Positions 34,081 to 44,173 of a stretch of DNA of 64,000 nt are shown piece by piece (within the stretch, counting starts at the first letter, position 1; every line of letters starts with the position of its first letter). The DNA is from Gemmatimonadota bacterium (GTDB lineage: Bacteria > Gemmatimonadota > Gemmatimonadetes > Gemmatimonadales > Gemmatimonadaceae): positions 62,001-126,000 of the forward strand of contig JAJPIM010000006.1 in the NCBI GenBank assembly GCA_021324775.1, written 5' to 3'. The notes below the pieces were generated by a model that ran no database searches, was not told the DNA's origin, and worked only from the letters and a program-made list of their open reading frames with translations. The position numbers and the translations under genes are program-made.

Positions 34081-35349
34081 CTAGCCCCCCCGGGGCTCGA
34101 TCGGCTCTTCCGGCCGCACGAACGCCCACGCCGTCGCGCCCAGCACGCACAGCACGGCCGCGACGAGAAACGATGCGGGCCACCCAAACCGGCCGGCAAT
34201 CCACGGTGTCAATGATGCGGTGACGACGCCGCCCAGTTGCGCACCCATGTTCATCACGCCCGACACCGCACCGGCCGACGAACCGGCGATGTCCGCGCTC
34301 ACCGACCAGAAGGAGCTCTGCGCCAGATAGAGGCATCCCGCTCCGGCCGCGAGTGTGATGCTCGCCACCCGCGCGCCCTCCGCCTGCGTCCCCAGCGCGA
34401 TGAACACCGCCGCCAATCCGATGCCGAATGCGGCGACGCCGCACCGGCCCGCCCGGCGCCCGTACCGGTGCGACAGCATGTCGTTGAGGATCCCGCCGCC
34501 GCCCGAGCCGAGCGCCATCGCGATGCCTGGGAGCATCGCGTAGCGGGCGGTGGTGCCGAGATCCATCCCGCGCGCCGTCCGCAGGTAGATGTAGAACCAG
34601 GCGAGGAAAATCCACGCCAGATAGCCGTAGCAGAAATAGCTCGTCGTGAGAAGGCGCACGTTGCGGTCGGCCCAGATCGTCCGCCAGGACAGCGGTGGCG
34701 CAAACACGCGCGCCGGAATCGCGCTCTCGATCAACGCGCGCTCCGCAGCCGAGACGCGCGGATGTGCCGCGGGTGTGTCGCGCGCAAGGAAATACCAGAC
34801 CGCGCCCGCGCAGACTCCAACGGCCGCGCACACGATGAACGATGCGCGCCACCCGAATCGGACCATGAGCGCCGTGACGATCGGCGGCGTGATCCCTGCC
34901 CCAATGCCGGGCCCCATGAATATCAGCCCGTTCGCCACACCCCGCTCTCGAACCGGTACCCATGAGGCCACGATCCGGTTCGCCGCCGGATACATCACGG
35001 CTTCGCCCGACCCCAACGCAAAGCGCAACACCGCCATGACGATGATCGCGGAACCCGCCACGGGCACGATCGCCATCGCGGCACTGAACACGCCCCACCA
35101 GAGGACCGCGACAGTCAGGATCCGGCGCGGGCCGAGCCGGTCCGCCGCCCGTCCGCCCGGCGCCTGAAACGCCGCATAGCCCAGGAGCAGCGCGCTCGAC
35201 AACCAGCCGAGCTGTACGTTCGACAGGTGGTACTCGCGCGCGATCGTCTGCCCCGCGACCGCGATGTTGACCCGGTCGAGATACGCGATCGTGCTGAGCA
35301 CGCAAAGCCACGCCACGAGCGTCCACCGGACCCGCCCAGGGCTGGTCAT
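34081..35349 (-). CDS. Major facilitator superfamily transporter
   Basis: Twelve hydrophobic helices over 422 residues, with the MFS loop motif GGRAADRLGPRRILT between helices 2 and 3 and the equivalent in the second half (NDMLSHRYGRRAGRC). The opening LSTIAYLDRVNIAVAGQTIAREY is typical of the anion:cation symporter group (hexuronate or galactonate type). It probably imports an organic or sugar acid. The start ATG has GAGGAGATAG in front, a ribosome-binding site created by the complement of a CT-rich stretch at 35350-35390. Confidence 0.92.
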   Translation of the reverse strand: MTSPGRVRWTLVAWLCVLSTIAYLDRVNIAVAGQTIAREYHLSNVQLGWLSSALLLGYAAFQAPGGRAADRLGPRRILTVAVLWWGVFSAAMAIVPVAGSAIIVMAVLRFALGSGEAVMYPAANRIVASWVPVRERGVANGLIFMGPGIGAGITPPIVTALMVRFGWRASFIVCAAVGVCAGAVWYFLARDTPAAHPRVSAAERALIESAIPARVFAPPLSWRTIWADRNVRLLTTSYFCYGYLAWIFLAWFYIYLRTARGMDLGTTARYAMLPGIAMALGSGGGGILNDMLSHRYGRRAGRCGVAAFGIGLAAVFIALGTQAEGARVASITLAAGAGCLYLAQSSFWSVSADIAGSSAGAVSGVMNMGAQLGGVVTASLTPWIAGRFGWPASFLVAAVLCVLGATAWAFVRPEEPIEPRGG

Positions 35350-35462
35350 CTATCTCCTCTCTCCTCTCACTCTTCTCCTTTCTCGCGGCGCGAAGCGCCG
35401 CGTGTCTCACAGTCCGAGACGTGATTGACCCATACCGGGGCGGATGGCACTTTGGAGCCTGT

Positions 35463-35562
35463 CATCTCCTTTCTCCTCTCCGCTTTGCCCCTTTCTGCTT
35501 TTTTGGTTTTCGCTTTTTGGCTTTTGTCTACTTTCTACTTTCTGCGTTTCTACTTTCTGGCT
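35463..35562 (+). repeat. Long CT/T-rich tract before the RidA gene
   Basis: This is the longest member of the pyrimidine family, with CTCCTTTCTCCTCTCCGC, TTTTTTGGTTTTCGC and repeated CTACTTTCTACTTTCTG and CTACTTTCTGG. It lies just upstream of the RidA start, so it would be in the 5' leader or promoter. Confidence 0.65.
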
Positions 35563-35575
35563 TCTGGAGCACACC

Positions 35576-36082
35576 ATGCGTCGCACCCGGCCCTGCCGCC
35601 AGTTGCTCTCCGCGCTGTCTCTCACGCTCGGCCTCTCGCTCGGCTTCTCGCTCGCCCCCGCCCGGCTGCACGCGCAGGAACGCCGCGTGTTCAACCCGCC
35701 GGGTGCACCCACCAACCTGCCGTTCAGCAACGGCATCCAGGTCGGCGACATGCTCTGGGTCGCCGGTACTGAGGGTACGGTCAGCGGCGACATCGTGTCC
35801 GAGACACAAACGGCGCTCGAAAACGTGAAGAAGGTACTCGATGCGGCAGGTTACACGCCGGGCGAGGTGGTGCAGGTCACGGTCTACCTGGCCGACATCA
35901 ATGATTTCAACGCGATGAACTTGGTCTACAAGACGTTCTTCCCCGATCCCAAACCGACGCGCACGACGGTGCAGGTCGCGCATCTGGTGAATAACGCCAA
36001 GATCGAGATCACCTCGGTCGCGATTCACAACAAGACGCGGATGCACGACGCGGCGAACGAGCACAGCGGATCCTCACGATGA
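35576..36082 (+). CDS. Exported RidA-family protein
   Basis: The RidA/YjgF fold is clear: FNPPGAPTNLPFSNGIQVGDMLWVAG, then QTALENVKKVLDAAGYTPGEVVQVTVYLADI and FFPDPKPTRTTVQVAHL, where the Arg is the imine-binding residue of active members. RidA deaminates reactive enamines released by PLP enzymes and is normally cytosolic. Here a signal peptide (LLSALSLTLGLSLGFSLAPARLHAQ) indicates export. ATG at 35576 has TGGAGC upstream. It overlaps the next PLP gene by 4 bases, so both products likely act together outside the cytoplasm. Confidence 0.9.
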   Translation: MRRTRPCRQLLSALSLTLGLSLGFSLAPARLHAQERRVFNPPGAPTNLPFSNGIQVGDMLWVAGTEGTVSGDIVSETQTALENVKKVLDAAGYTPGEVVQVTVYLADINDFNAMNLVYKTFFPDPKPTRTTVQVAHLVNNAKIEITSVAIHNKTRMHDAANEHSGSSR

Positions 36083-37341
36083 CCACCCGTCGCACGTTCG
36101 TCCGCAATACGGTCGCCGGTGGCGCCCTCCTCGGCCTCCGCCCCTCGGCCCTCGAAGCACTCGCGCGCCCCGCCTCGGCATCTCCGGCAGCCGTCGACTA
36201 CTACGCCAAACTTGGCGTCGCCAGGATCATCAACGCCGCCGGCACCTACACGTATCTCACCGCCTCCATCATGCCGCCGGAGGTACAGGCCGCCGTCGCG
36301 CTCGCGGCCTCCCACCCGGTCCGCCTGCGAGACCTTCAGGCCGCCGCCGGCGCGTACATCGCAAAACGCGTAAGAGCCGAGGCGGCGCTCGTGTCGTCGG
36401 GCGCGGCGGCCGCGCTGTCTCTCGGGACCGCCGGATGCCTGACGGTGGGCAACCCCGATGCGTCCAAGGATGTCCCGGCACGGACGGCGGCGCTCAAGAA
36501 TGAGGTCCTCATCCAGCACGGCCACCGCTTCCCGCACGACCACGCGATCGAGATGTGCGGCACGAAGCTGGTCGAGGTCGAGACGCTCGCGGATTACGAG
36601 CAGGCCTTCACGCCCAAGACTGGTATGGCGTTCTTCTTCAACGCTGCCGAAACAGGCCAGGTCTCGCGCGAAGACTGGGTGCGCGTCGCGCACGCGCACG
36701 GCGTGCCCTGCATGATCGACGCGGCCGCCGATGTCCCGCCGATCGCCAATCTCTGGAACTATACGCAGATGGGCTTCGACCTCGTCACGTTCTCCGGCGG
36801 CAAAGGCATCCGCGGCCCGCAGAACGCCGGGCTGCTGCTCGGACGCAAGGACCTGATCGATGCCGCCGCCGCCAACGATAACCCCACCGACCGCTCGGTC
36901 GGCCGCGGAATGAAGGTCGCCAAGGAACAGATCGTCGGCATGGTCGCCGCGCTGGACTGGCTGCTCGCACAGACCGATGAGGGAATCGCCACCGAGGCCC
37001 GTCGCCGCTGTGAGCGCATCGCCACGGCGCTGCACAACCTGCCCACCCTCACGACGGAGATCTTCGTGCCGCCCGTCGCGAACCACATCCCCCACCTGAT
37101 GATCCGGTACGACCAGCAGCGCATCGGGATCACGCCGGCCGATGTCGCGGTCGCCCTCCGCAACGGCACGCCGTCCATCGAGCTCAATCCCGGCACGGGC
37201 CAGCCCTCCGGCGCGTCGGGTCTCCATTCCGACGCGAACACGATCGTCGTCGGGCCGTGGATGATGCAACCCGGTGAAGACGCGATCGTCGGCCGCCGTC
37301 TCCGCGAGGTCCTCTCCGCCGCGGTGCGCACGCAGAGTTGA
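36079..37341 (+). CDS. Tat-exported SelA/DgaE-like PLP-dependent enzyme
   Basis: The N-terminus TTRRTFVRNTVAGGALLGL is a twin-arginine signal, suggesting export after cofactor loading. The PLP fold is shown by VSSGAAAALSLGTAG (phosphate binding), MIDAAADVPPIAN (Asp pairing with the ring nitrogen) and FSGGKGIRGPQNAG (the Schiff-base Lys). This places it in the SelA-like group, which includes D-glucosaminate-6-phosphate ammonia-lyase and related lyases. The substrate is unknown; a beta-elimination yielding an enamine would explain the coupled RidA gene. It converges with the ROK gene. Confidence 0.88.
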   Translation: MTTRRTFVRNTVAGGALLGLRPSALEALARPASASPAAVDYYAKLGVARIINAAGTYTYLTASIMPPEVQAAVALAASHPVRLRDLQAAAGAYIAKRVRAEAALVSSGAAAALSLGTAGCLTVGNPDASKDVPARTAALKNEVLIQHGHRFPHDHAIEMCGTKLVEVETLADYEQAFTPKTGMAFFFNAAETGQVSREDWVRVAHAHGVPCMIDAAADVPPIANLWNYTQMGFDLVTFSGGKGIRGPQNAGLLLGRKDLIDAAAANDNPTDRSVGRGMKVAKEQIVGMVAALDWLLAQTDEGIATEARRRCERIATALHNLPTLTTEIFVPPVANHIPHLMIRYDQQRIGITPADVAVALRNGTPSIELNPGTGQPSGASGLHSDANTIVVGPWMMQPGEDAIVGRRLREVLSAAVRTQS

Positions 37342-37349
37342 TGAGCCGT

Positions 37350-38321
37350 TCATGACTCGGCCGCGATCGCGGCCATGATCGCGGCGGTGTCGCCGATCCG
37401 GTTGCCGAGCCCCGCGGGGACGATCGCACACGCGCGCGCGGCAGCCGGCAACGCATTGGCGGCCACGATCGCGCGGGCGGGCCCCAGGAGCCGGTCGCCC
37501 AGCACGACACCCAGTGTCCCGGCGGCGATCACCTCCGGGTTGAGCGCGGCGATGATGAGTACCAGCCCCCGCCCCAGCCATTCGCCCGTGCGCGCGACCG
37601 CGGCGAGCGCATCGGGATCATCCGCCACCGCCGCGGTCACGACGTCGCGGATCGTCGCCTCGGTACCCCATCGCTCCGGAAACATCGTCTGCGCGTGCCG
37701 CAGCAGGCCGGATCCGGACGCGAGGTAGTCCCAGCTCGTGGCGTTGCGGCCACCGCCGCCGGTGGCTGTCGTCATCGGGAAGAACCCGAACTCGCCCGCC
37801 ATATCGCTCGCGCCACGCAGCAGCGCGCCGTTGGCGATGATCCCCCCGCCCAGCCCCGTGCCGGCCGTGAGAAAAACGAGATGCCTGAGCCCCGGACGCG
37901 CCGCACCCACGCCGAAGTGAAACTCGGCGAGCGCCCCGGCGTTTCCGTCGTGCTCCACGTACACCGGGAGCGCCGGATACCGCGCCGCGAGAGTCGCACG
38001 GAGTGGTGCGCCATGCCACCCCGGAAGATGCGGAGGATCGAGGAGTACGCCCTCGCCGATCCTGAGCGGGCCACCGACGGAAACACTGATCGCTCGGACC
38101 CGCCGGCCGGCGCGTCCGGCCGCATCATGGACACGATCGATGACCTGCGCGATTGCGGAAAATCTCTCCGCGAACGGCACCTGCGCGCGTGTCGGCAGCT
38201 CCTCGCGCTGCAGCGCCGCACCCGTCGCCGGATCGCCCTCGACGACGGCGGTCTTCGTGCCGCCGATGTCGAGCCCGATGATCGTGGCGCCTGGCGCCAC
38301 CGGGTGCTTATGCGTGGGCAC
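37350..38321 (-). CDS. ROK-family sugar kinase homologue lacking the zinc Cys cluster
   Basis: GLDIGGTKTAVVEGD (ATP-binding), VYVEHDGNAGALAE (catalytic Asp) and LTAGTGLGGGIIANG are intact, so phosphorylation of a hexose or amino sugar is likely. The usual CxCGxxGC zinc-binding cluster is replaced by TATGGGGRNATSW. The start is taken as GTG at 38321 (VPTHKHPVAPG), overlapping the permease stop by 14 bases; GTG at 38300 is an alternative. It is the last gene of the ABC transporter operon and would phosphorylate the imported sugar. Confidence 0.87.
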   Translation of the reverse strand: MPTHKHPVAPGATIIGLDIGGTKTAVVEGDPATGAALQREELPTRAQVPFAERFSAIAQVIDRVHDAAGRAGRRVRAISVSVGGPLRIGEGVLLDPPHLPGWHGAPLRATLAARYPALPVYVEHDGNAGALAEFHFGVGAARPGLRHLVFLTAGTGLGGGIIANGALLRGASDMAGEFGFFPMTTATGGGGRNATSWDYLASGSGLLRHAQTMFPERWGTEATIRDVVTAAVADDPDALAAVARTGEWLGRGLVLIIAALNPEVIAAGTLGVVLGDRLLGPARAIVAANALPAAARACAIVPAGLGNRIGDTAAIMAAIAAES

Positions 38322-39204
38322 GGGAACGGATGCGCTCGCCCAGCACGGCGAGCAAAATGACCACGCCGGCCACCACGCGTTGCAGATACGGATCGACGTT
38401 GGCGAGGTTGAGTGCGTTGTCGAGGATCCCGATGCACACGGCGCCTGCGAGTGTGCCGAGCACATTGCCGCGTCCGCCGGTCAGCGACGTGCCGCCGACG
38501 ACGACTGCCGCGATCACATCGAGCTCGTAACCAACACCGGCGTTCGGCACCGCCGCACCCAGCCGCGCCGTGAGTACGACGGCCGCCAGTCCCACGAGCA
38601 CGCCGTTGGCGACGTAGGTACCCAGCGCCACCGCGCGAGTGTCGATCCCCGCGAGCCAGGCAGCGGACTCGTTGCCCCCGAGCGCGTAGATCCACCGCCC
38701 CCACACGGTCCGCGACAGCACGAACCAGCCGCCACCGAAGCAGGCCGCGGTCAGCCACACCGGGACGGGCACGCCGAGCAGGATGCCCTGTCCCAGCCAG
38801 TTGAAGCCGGCGGGCAGGTCGCTCACCGCTTGTCCCGAGGAGAAGAGAAACGCCAGCCCCCGTTCGATCGAGAGCAGCGCGAGTGTGACGAGAAATGATG
38901 GAGCCCGGAGCCGCGACACCGCGAGACCGGTGATGCCGCCCCCGATCGCTCCCACGGCGAGCGCCGCGACGACCGCGGCGCCTGCCGCTGCGAGAGACCC
39001 GCCCGCGGCATCGCCGCCAACCGCATGCGCCGCCAACGCCGCCACGACTCCGGCGAGCGCGACGCCCGACCCGGCGGAGAGGTCGATCCCGCCGATCAGA
39101 ATCACGGCGGTCATCCCGACGCCGAGGATCCCGATCACGGCGATCGAGAGCGCGACGTTGACCAGATTGCCCAGCGAGAAGAACGCGGCCGCGAACGCGC
39201 TCAT
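38308..39204 (-). CDS. Ribose/sugar-type ABC transporter permease
   Basis: The RbsC-type signature GMTAVILIGGIDLSAGSGVALAGVVAA appears early, and the family's GGNESAAWLAGIDTRAVAL and VVVGGTSLTGGRGNVLGTLAGAV follow. About eight to ten helices fit 298 residues. It forms the membrane channel of the importer with the adjacent ATPase and binding protein. The gap from the ATPase stop is 19 bases and the downstream kinase overlaps. Confidence 0.93.
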   Translation of the reverse strand: MSAFAAAFFSLGNLVNVALSIAVIGILGVGMTAVILIGGIDLSAGSGVALAGVVAALAAHAVGGDAAGGSLAAAGAAVVAALAVGAIGGGITGLAVSRLRAPSFLVTLALLSIERGLAFLFSSGQAVSDLPAGFNWLGQGILLGVPVPVWLTAACFGGGWFVLSRTVWGRWIYALGGNESAAWLAGIDTRAVALGTYVANGVLVGLAAVVLTARLGAAVPNAGVGYELDVIAAVVVGGTSLTGGRGNVLGTLAGAVCIGILDNALNLANVDPYLQRVVAGVVILLAVLGERIRSRAHA

Positions 39205-39223
39205 GGACCAGACTCCACCCGCC

Positions 39224-40864
<1,641 letters not shown>

Positions 40865-40879
40865 CACGAAACGATTTGC

Positions 40880-41016
40880 GTGGCTGCCGTCCCACCACTG
40901 CTAGTCGCCGAGGGCAGCAGGCGCCGTTCGCGAACCGAAGGTCGCCCTGTTCGGGCAACGGCGCCTATCCCGCCCTGCATCAGCCGTGGGCCGAATGCCG
41001 CCCCAATTCGTCCCTG
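40880..41016 (+). repeat. Interspersed palindromic repeat between ATPase and binding-protein genes
   Basis: GTGGCTGCCGTCCCACCAC, GAGGGCAGCAGGCGCCGTTC and the long-form GGTCGCCCTGTTCGGGCAAC are followed by a truncated ATTCGTCCCTGG. This copy sits inside the importer operon. Confidence 0.8.
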
Positions 41017-41018
41017 GC

Positions 41019-41933
41019 TCACGGCGTCCCCGCCTCCACGAGGCGCACCGGCACCGTGATCACCGAATCCACGGGCTGGTGGCCGAAGTAGGCCGCGACG
41101 GCGTCGATTGCTTTGGCGCCGATCTCGCGGGGCTGCTGGGCGACGTCGGCTTTGAGCATGGAATGCGACCTGATGGCGGCGACCGCCTCCGGCGTCGCGT
41201 CGTAGCCCACGATGGTGAATGTCGCGGCCGTCTTGCCTCGTGCGCGCGCCGCCGCGAGCGCCCCCAGCGCCGTCTCGTCGTTGATCGCGAAGATGCCTCG
41301 GAGGCCGGCGTGCCCCTGGAGGATGTCGTCGGCCGCTTTGAGCGCACGATCGCGGACACCGCCGCCGTTGAGCACCGCGACGACCGACATGCGCGGATGG
41401 TGCGTCACTTCGTCGATGAAGGCCTGCTGGCGGTCGAGCCCCGTCTGCGTCTCGGGCTGCCCGATCACCGCGACCGCGCCGGAATCGCCGAGCGCGCCCG
41501 TCATGAAGGTGGCGGCCAGCCGGCCGCCGGCACGGTTGTCGGAGGCCACCGCCGACAGCACCGGCGCATCCGCGGCCTTCGTGTCGGCACTAACCACGGG
41601 AATGTGCGCGGCCGTCGCGCGGCCAATGGCGGGCCCGATCCCCTGTGAGTTGACCGGACACACGATGATCGCGTCGACGTGCTGGACCACGAAGTTCTCG
41701 ATCTGCGCCTGCTGTTTCGCGAGATCGAAATCGCCGGATGTGATGATCAGCCGGTAGGCTTTGCGCGCCGCTTCCGCCTGCAGGCCGGCCTCGAGGTCCT
41801 GGTAGAATCGCTGCTCGCGGGTGAGTAGCGTTACGCCGATGACCTTGGTCGTCGCGGCGCCATTCCCCGATCCGGCGCCACAGCCCGCCAGGACCAGGGC
41901 GGCGACCGCAACGACCGCCGGCCGCGAGATCAG
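41019..41933 (-). CDS. Sugar-binding lipoprotein of the ABC importer, probable CTG start
   Basis: A lipoprotein signal with lipobox LVLAGC leads into a periplasmic-binding fold of the RbsB type (VIGVTLLTREQRFYQDLEAG, then IIVCPVNSQGIGPAIGRA, IPVVSADTKA, GTIFAINDETALGAL-like GIFAINDETALGAL). No ATG or GTG lies in frame near the lipobox. CTG at 41933 overlaps the peptidase stop as CTGA, mirroring the ATGA overlaps elsewhere, and GGAG stands 8 bases before it, so a CTG start giving MISRPAVVAVAALVLAGC is likely. An upstream start would run far into the peptidase. Confidence 0.88.
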   Translation of the reverse strand: MISRPAVVAVAALVLAGCGAGSGNGAATTKVIGVTLLTREQRFYQDLEAGLQAEAARKAYRLIITSGDFDLAKQQAQIENFVVQHVDAIIVCPVNSQGIGPAIGRATAAHIPVVSADTKAADAPVLSAVASDNRAGGRLAATFMTGALGDSGAVAVIGQPETQTGLDRQQAFIDEVTHHPRMSVVAVLNGGGVRDRALKAADDILQGHAGLRGIFAINDETALGALAAARARGKTAATFTIVGYDATPEAVAAIRSHSMLKADVAQQPREIGAKAIDAVAAYFGHQPVDSVITVPVRLVEAGTP

Positions 41934-43984
41934 GGCATGTTCTCCGCGAACCAGGCCGCCATGCGCCGCATGATGTCCCGGCGGTGCTCGGGCTGGCCGA
42001 TCTCGTGTCCCTCGTTGGGATAGATCACGAATTGCGTCTTGACGCCCAGCGTCCGGAGCGCGTGCCAGAACTCGTACGATTGCGGCGGCGGGCACTCGAT
42101 GTCGCGATCGCCGACGACGACGAGCGTCGGGGTCGTCACGTTCTTGATGAAGGTGATCGGCGAGCTCTTGGCATAGACCGCAGGATCGTCGTACACGTTG
42201 CCGCCGAAATAGGAGTCCATCCATTTGTCGATGCCGTTCTCGCCGTAGTACGAGAGCCAGTCGGCGAGCCCCGCGCCGGAGACGGCCGCCCGGAAGCGGT
42301 GCGTCTGTGTGACCGCCCACATGGTCATGTAGCCGCCGTAGCTCCAGCCGGTGATCCCGACCCGGGTGCTGTCGACGGGGACGGTGTGCAGCACTTCGGT
42401 GAGGCCGGACAGGATGTCGCGAAGATCCCCGTACCCGTAGTCTTTCACGTCGGCCGCCGTGAAGCTCTCGGCCTGTCCCGCGCTACCCCGGAAGTTCGGA
42501 TAGAAGATGAAGTACCCCTGGCTGCCGAGCACCGTCGCATCCCCGAACGTGCCGGGATAGCTGGGTGTGACGACGCCTTCGGGACCGCCGTGCACGTAGA
42601 CCACCATCGGGTATTTCTTCGACGGATCGAAGTCCTTCGGGTAGATCAGCCATCCCTGCACGGTGAACTGGTCGCTCTTCCAGTGCAGGTTCTTGCTGTC
42701 ACCCCACGCCGGATGGGCGTCGCGATTGTCCGTCGTGACCTGCCGCCACGCGCCGACGGGCCCGGCCCACACTTCGGGCGGCTGCGCGAACGACTCGCGG
42801 GCGAGCGCGGTCGTCCTGCCATCGCGCGACATCGTGAGGCCCAGCGAGAAATCCGCTGCCCCATGGATCGACTCGGCACCCGTCCACAGCACCTGCACTG
42901 GCCCGCCCGCCGCGGGGACCCGGCCGACACCGCTCTCACCGTCCATCGCCGCGACGAATTCGATGCCGGTGGGCAGCCAGTCGAGCCAGTATGCCGAGCC
43001 TTTCATCCCGGTGGTGATATTCTTCGGGGTGCCGCCGGCCGCATCGACGGTGAAGATGTCGCCACTCGCGATGCCTTCGTCGCTCATGATGCCGCCGATG
43101 AAGGCGACTTGCTTGCCGTCGGGCGACCAGCGCGGGACGGCGATCTGCGTGCTGGGCTTGAGGATCGAATGCGTCTCGCCGCTCGCCGCGTCCACCGTGT
43201 ACAGCTCGGCGATGTACCAGTTGTCGTCGCCCTCACCGTGCGCTGCGGTCGTGATGAACCGCTTGCCGTCCGGCGACCAGTCGTACTCGTAGACGTAGAG
43301 ATCGGCGGGCGAGAGCTGGTGCACGTCGCCATTCGCCACGTTGACGGTCGTGAGCCGCTGCTCGAAATAGTGGTCCTCGACCACGCCGACGTCCGGCGTT
43401 CGCGGCTGCAGCGGCCCCGAGGCGCGCGGCGCGTTCTCGGTGAACAGGATCGCGACGGTCTGGCCGTCCGGCGACCACTGCGGCGTTGCGAGATAGCCTT
43501 TGAGTTTCGTGAGTTGGCGCGGCGTGCCGCCCGTGGCCGGGGCGACATAGAGTTCGAGCTGGCCCGCGTCGGCGGCGTCCGAGAGGAACGCCAGCGACTT
43601 CCCGTCGGGAGACCAGGACACGCCGTGCTCGTCGTGCGGCGCGTCGCCGGAGACCGCCGTGATGCGCTGGGGCGTGGCGGTGGCTGCTGCGGCCTTTGCC
43701 GCCGCACCCTTTCCTCCGGCCTTCGCCGCCGCTCCGGCGGCCACCGGCGCCACATAGATGGCCGAACCCTGCGATGGGGCATCCTTGGTCGCGGGCAGGG
43801 ACTCCACCCACGCCACCCATTTACCATCCGGGGAGATGACCGCCTCGTCGTACCGCCGCGTGATCGCCAGTTGGTCGATGGCCTGGTCGAGTGCCGGGTG
43901 CGCCGCCGGGGCGTTCTGGGCGGCAGCGATGGGAGCCAGACCCGCGAACAGGATTCCGGCTGCAATGCGGTGTGTGAAGGGCAC
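41930..43984 (-). CDS. S9-family serine peptidase (prolyl-oligopeptidase type), exported
   Basis: A beta-propeller of WD40-like WSPDGK repeats (for example VSWSPDGKSLAFL, PQWSPDGQTVAIL, PRWSPDGKQVAFI) precedes the alpha/beta-hydrolase domain with the triad: Ser in GWSYGGYMTMW, Asp in VVGDRDIECPP and His in NEGHEIG. It removes dipeptides or acyl-amino acids. A signal peptide (IAAGILFAGLAPIAAAQ) puts it in the periplasm. GTG at 43984 is chosen because AGGAG lies 8 bases upstream, whereas TTG at 43990 is too close to it. Its stop overlaps the binding-protein start. Confidence 0.93.
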   Translation of the reverse strand: MPFTHRIAAGILFAGLAPIAAAQNAPAAHPALDQAIDQLAITRRYDEAVISPDGKWVAWVESLPATKDAPSQGSAIYVAPVAAGAAAKAGGKGAAAKAAAATATPQRITAVSGDAPHDEHGVSWSPDGKSLAFLSDAADAGQLELYVAPATGGTPRQLTKLKGYLATPQWSPDGQTVAILFTENAPRASGPLQPRTPDVGVVEDHYFEQRLTTVNVANGDVHQLSPADLYVYEYDWSPDGKRFITTAAHGEGDDNWYIAELYTVDAASGETHSILKPSTQIAVPRWSPDGKQVAFIGGIMSDEGIASGDIFTVDAAGGTPKNITTGMKGSAYWLDWLPTGIEFVAAMDGESGVGRVPAAGGPVQVLWTGAESIHGAADFSLGLTMSRDGRTTALARESFAQPPEVWAGPVGAWRQVTTDNRDAHPAWGDSKNLHWKSDQFTVQGWLIYPKDFDPSKKYPMVVYVHGGPEGVVTPSYPGTFGDATVLGSQGYFIFYPNFRGSAGQAESFTAADVKDYGYGDLRDILSGLTEVLHTVPVDSTRVGITGWSYGGYMTMWAVTQTHRFRAAVSGAGLADWLSYYGENGIDKWMDSYFGGNVYDDPAVYAKSSPITFIKNVTTPTLVVVGDRDIECPPPQSYEFWHALRTLGVKTQFVIYPNEGHEIGQPEHRRDIMRRMAAWFAENMP

Positions 43985-44003
43985 CGTCAACTCTCCTGGG
44001 CCG

Positions 44004-44025
44004 AACGATGTAGAAACGATGTAGA
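44004..44025 (-). promoter_or_regulatory. Tandem 11-bp direct repeat upstream of the S9 peptidase
   Basis: AACGATGTAGA occurs twice back-to-back, 20 to 41 bases upstream of the start. Its role, operator or leader element, is unknown. Confidence 0.4.
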
Positions 44026-44110
44026 GACACGAGACCTCCGCCCGCGACCCGTATGGCGTCGCGAACGGAGGTACTGGAGAAACCTCGTCGTGCGTATCCT
44101 ATCGGACTAC

Positions 44111-44150
44111 CCGGCGGCCGGGGCGACGAGCATCGTCGTCCGGCCGCCGG
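44111..44150 (-). terminator. Strong hairpin after the SusD gene
   Basis: CCGGCGGCCG (44111-44120) pairs with CGGCCGCCGG (44141-44150). An inner CGACGA/TCGTCG stem extends it, with a small bulge and a GCA loop. The position downstream of susD suggests a terminator, though no long T-run follows on the minus strand. Confidence 0.6.
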
Positions 44151-44173
44151 TCTTTCATCCCTGGGTCACGATA

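Noticed and set aside
41934-42320. ATG-started extension of the sugar-binding protein to 42320
   Set aside because: It would overlap the S9 peptidase coding region by about 390 bases and place the lipoprotein signal in the middle of the protein.
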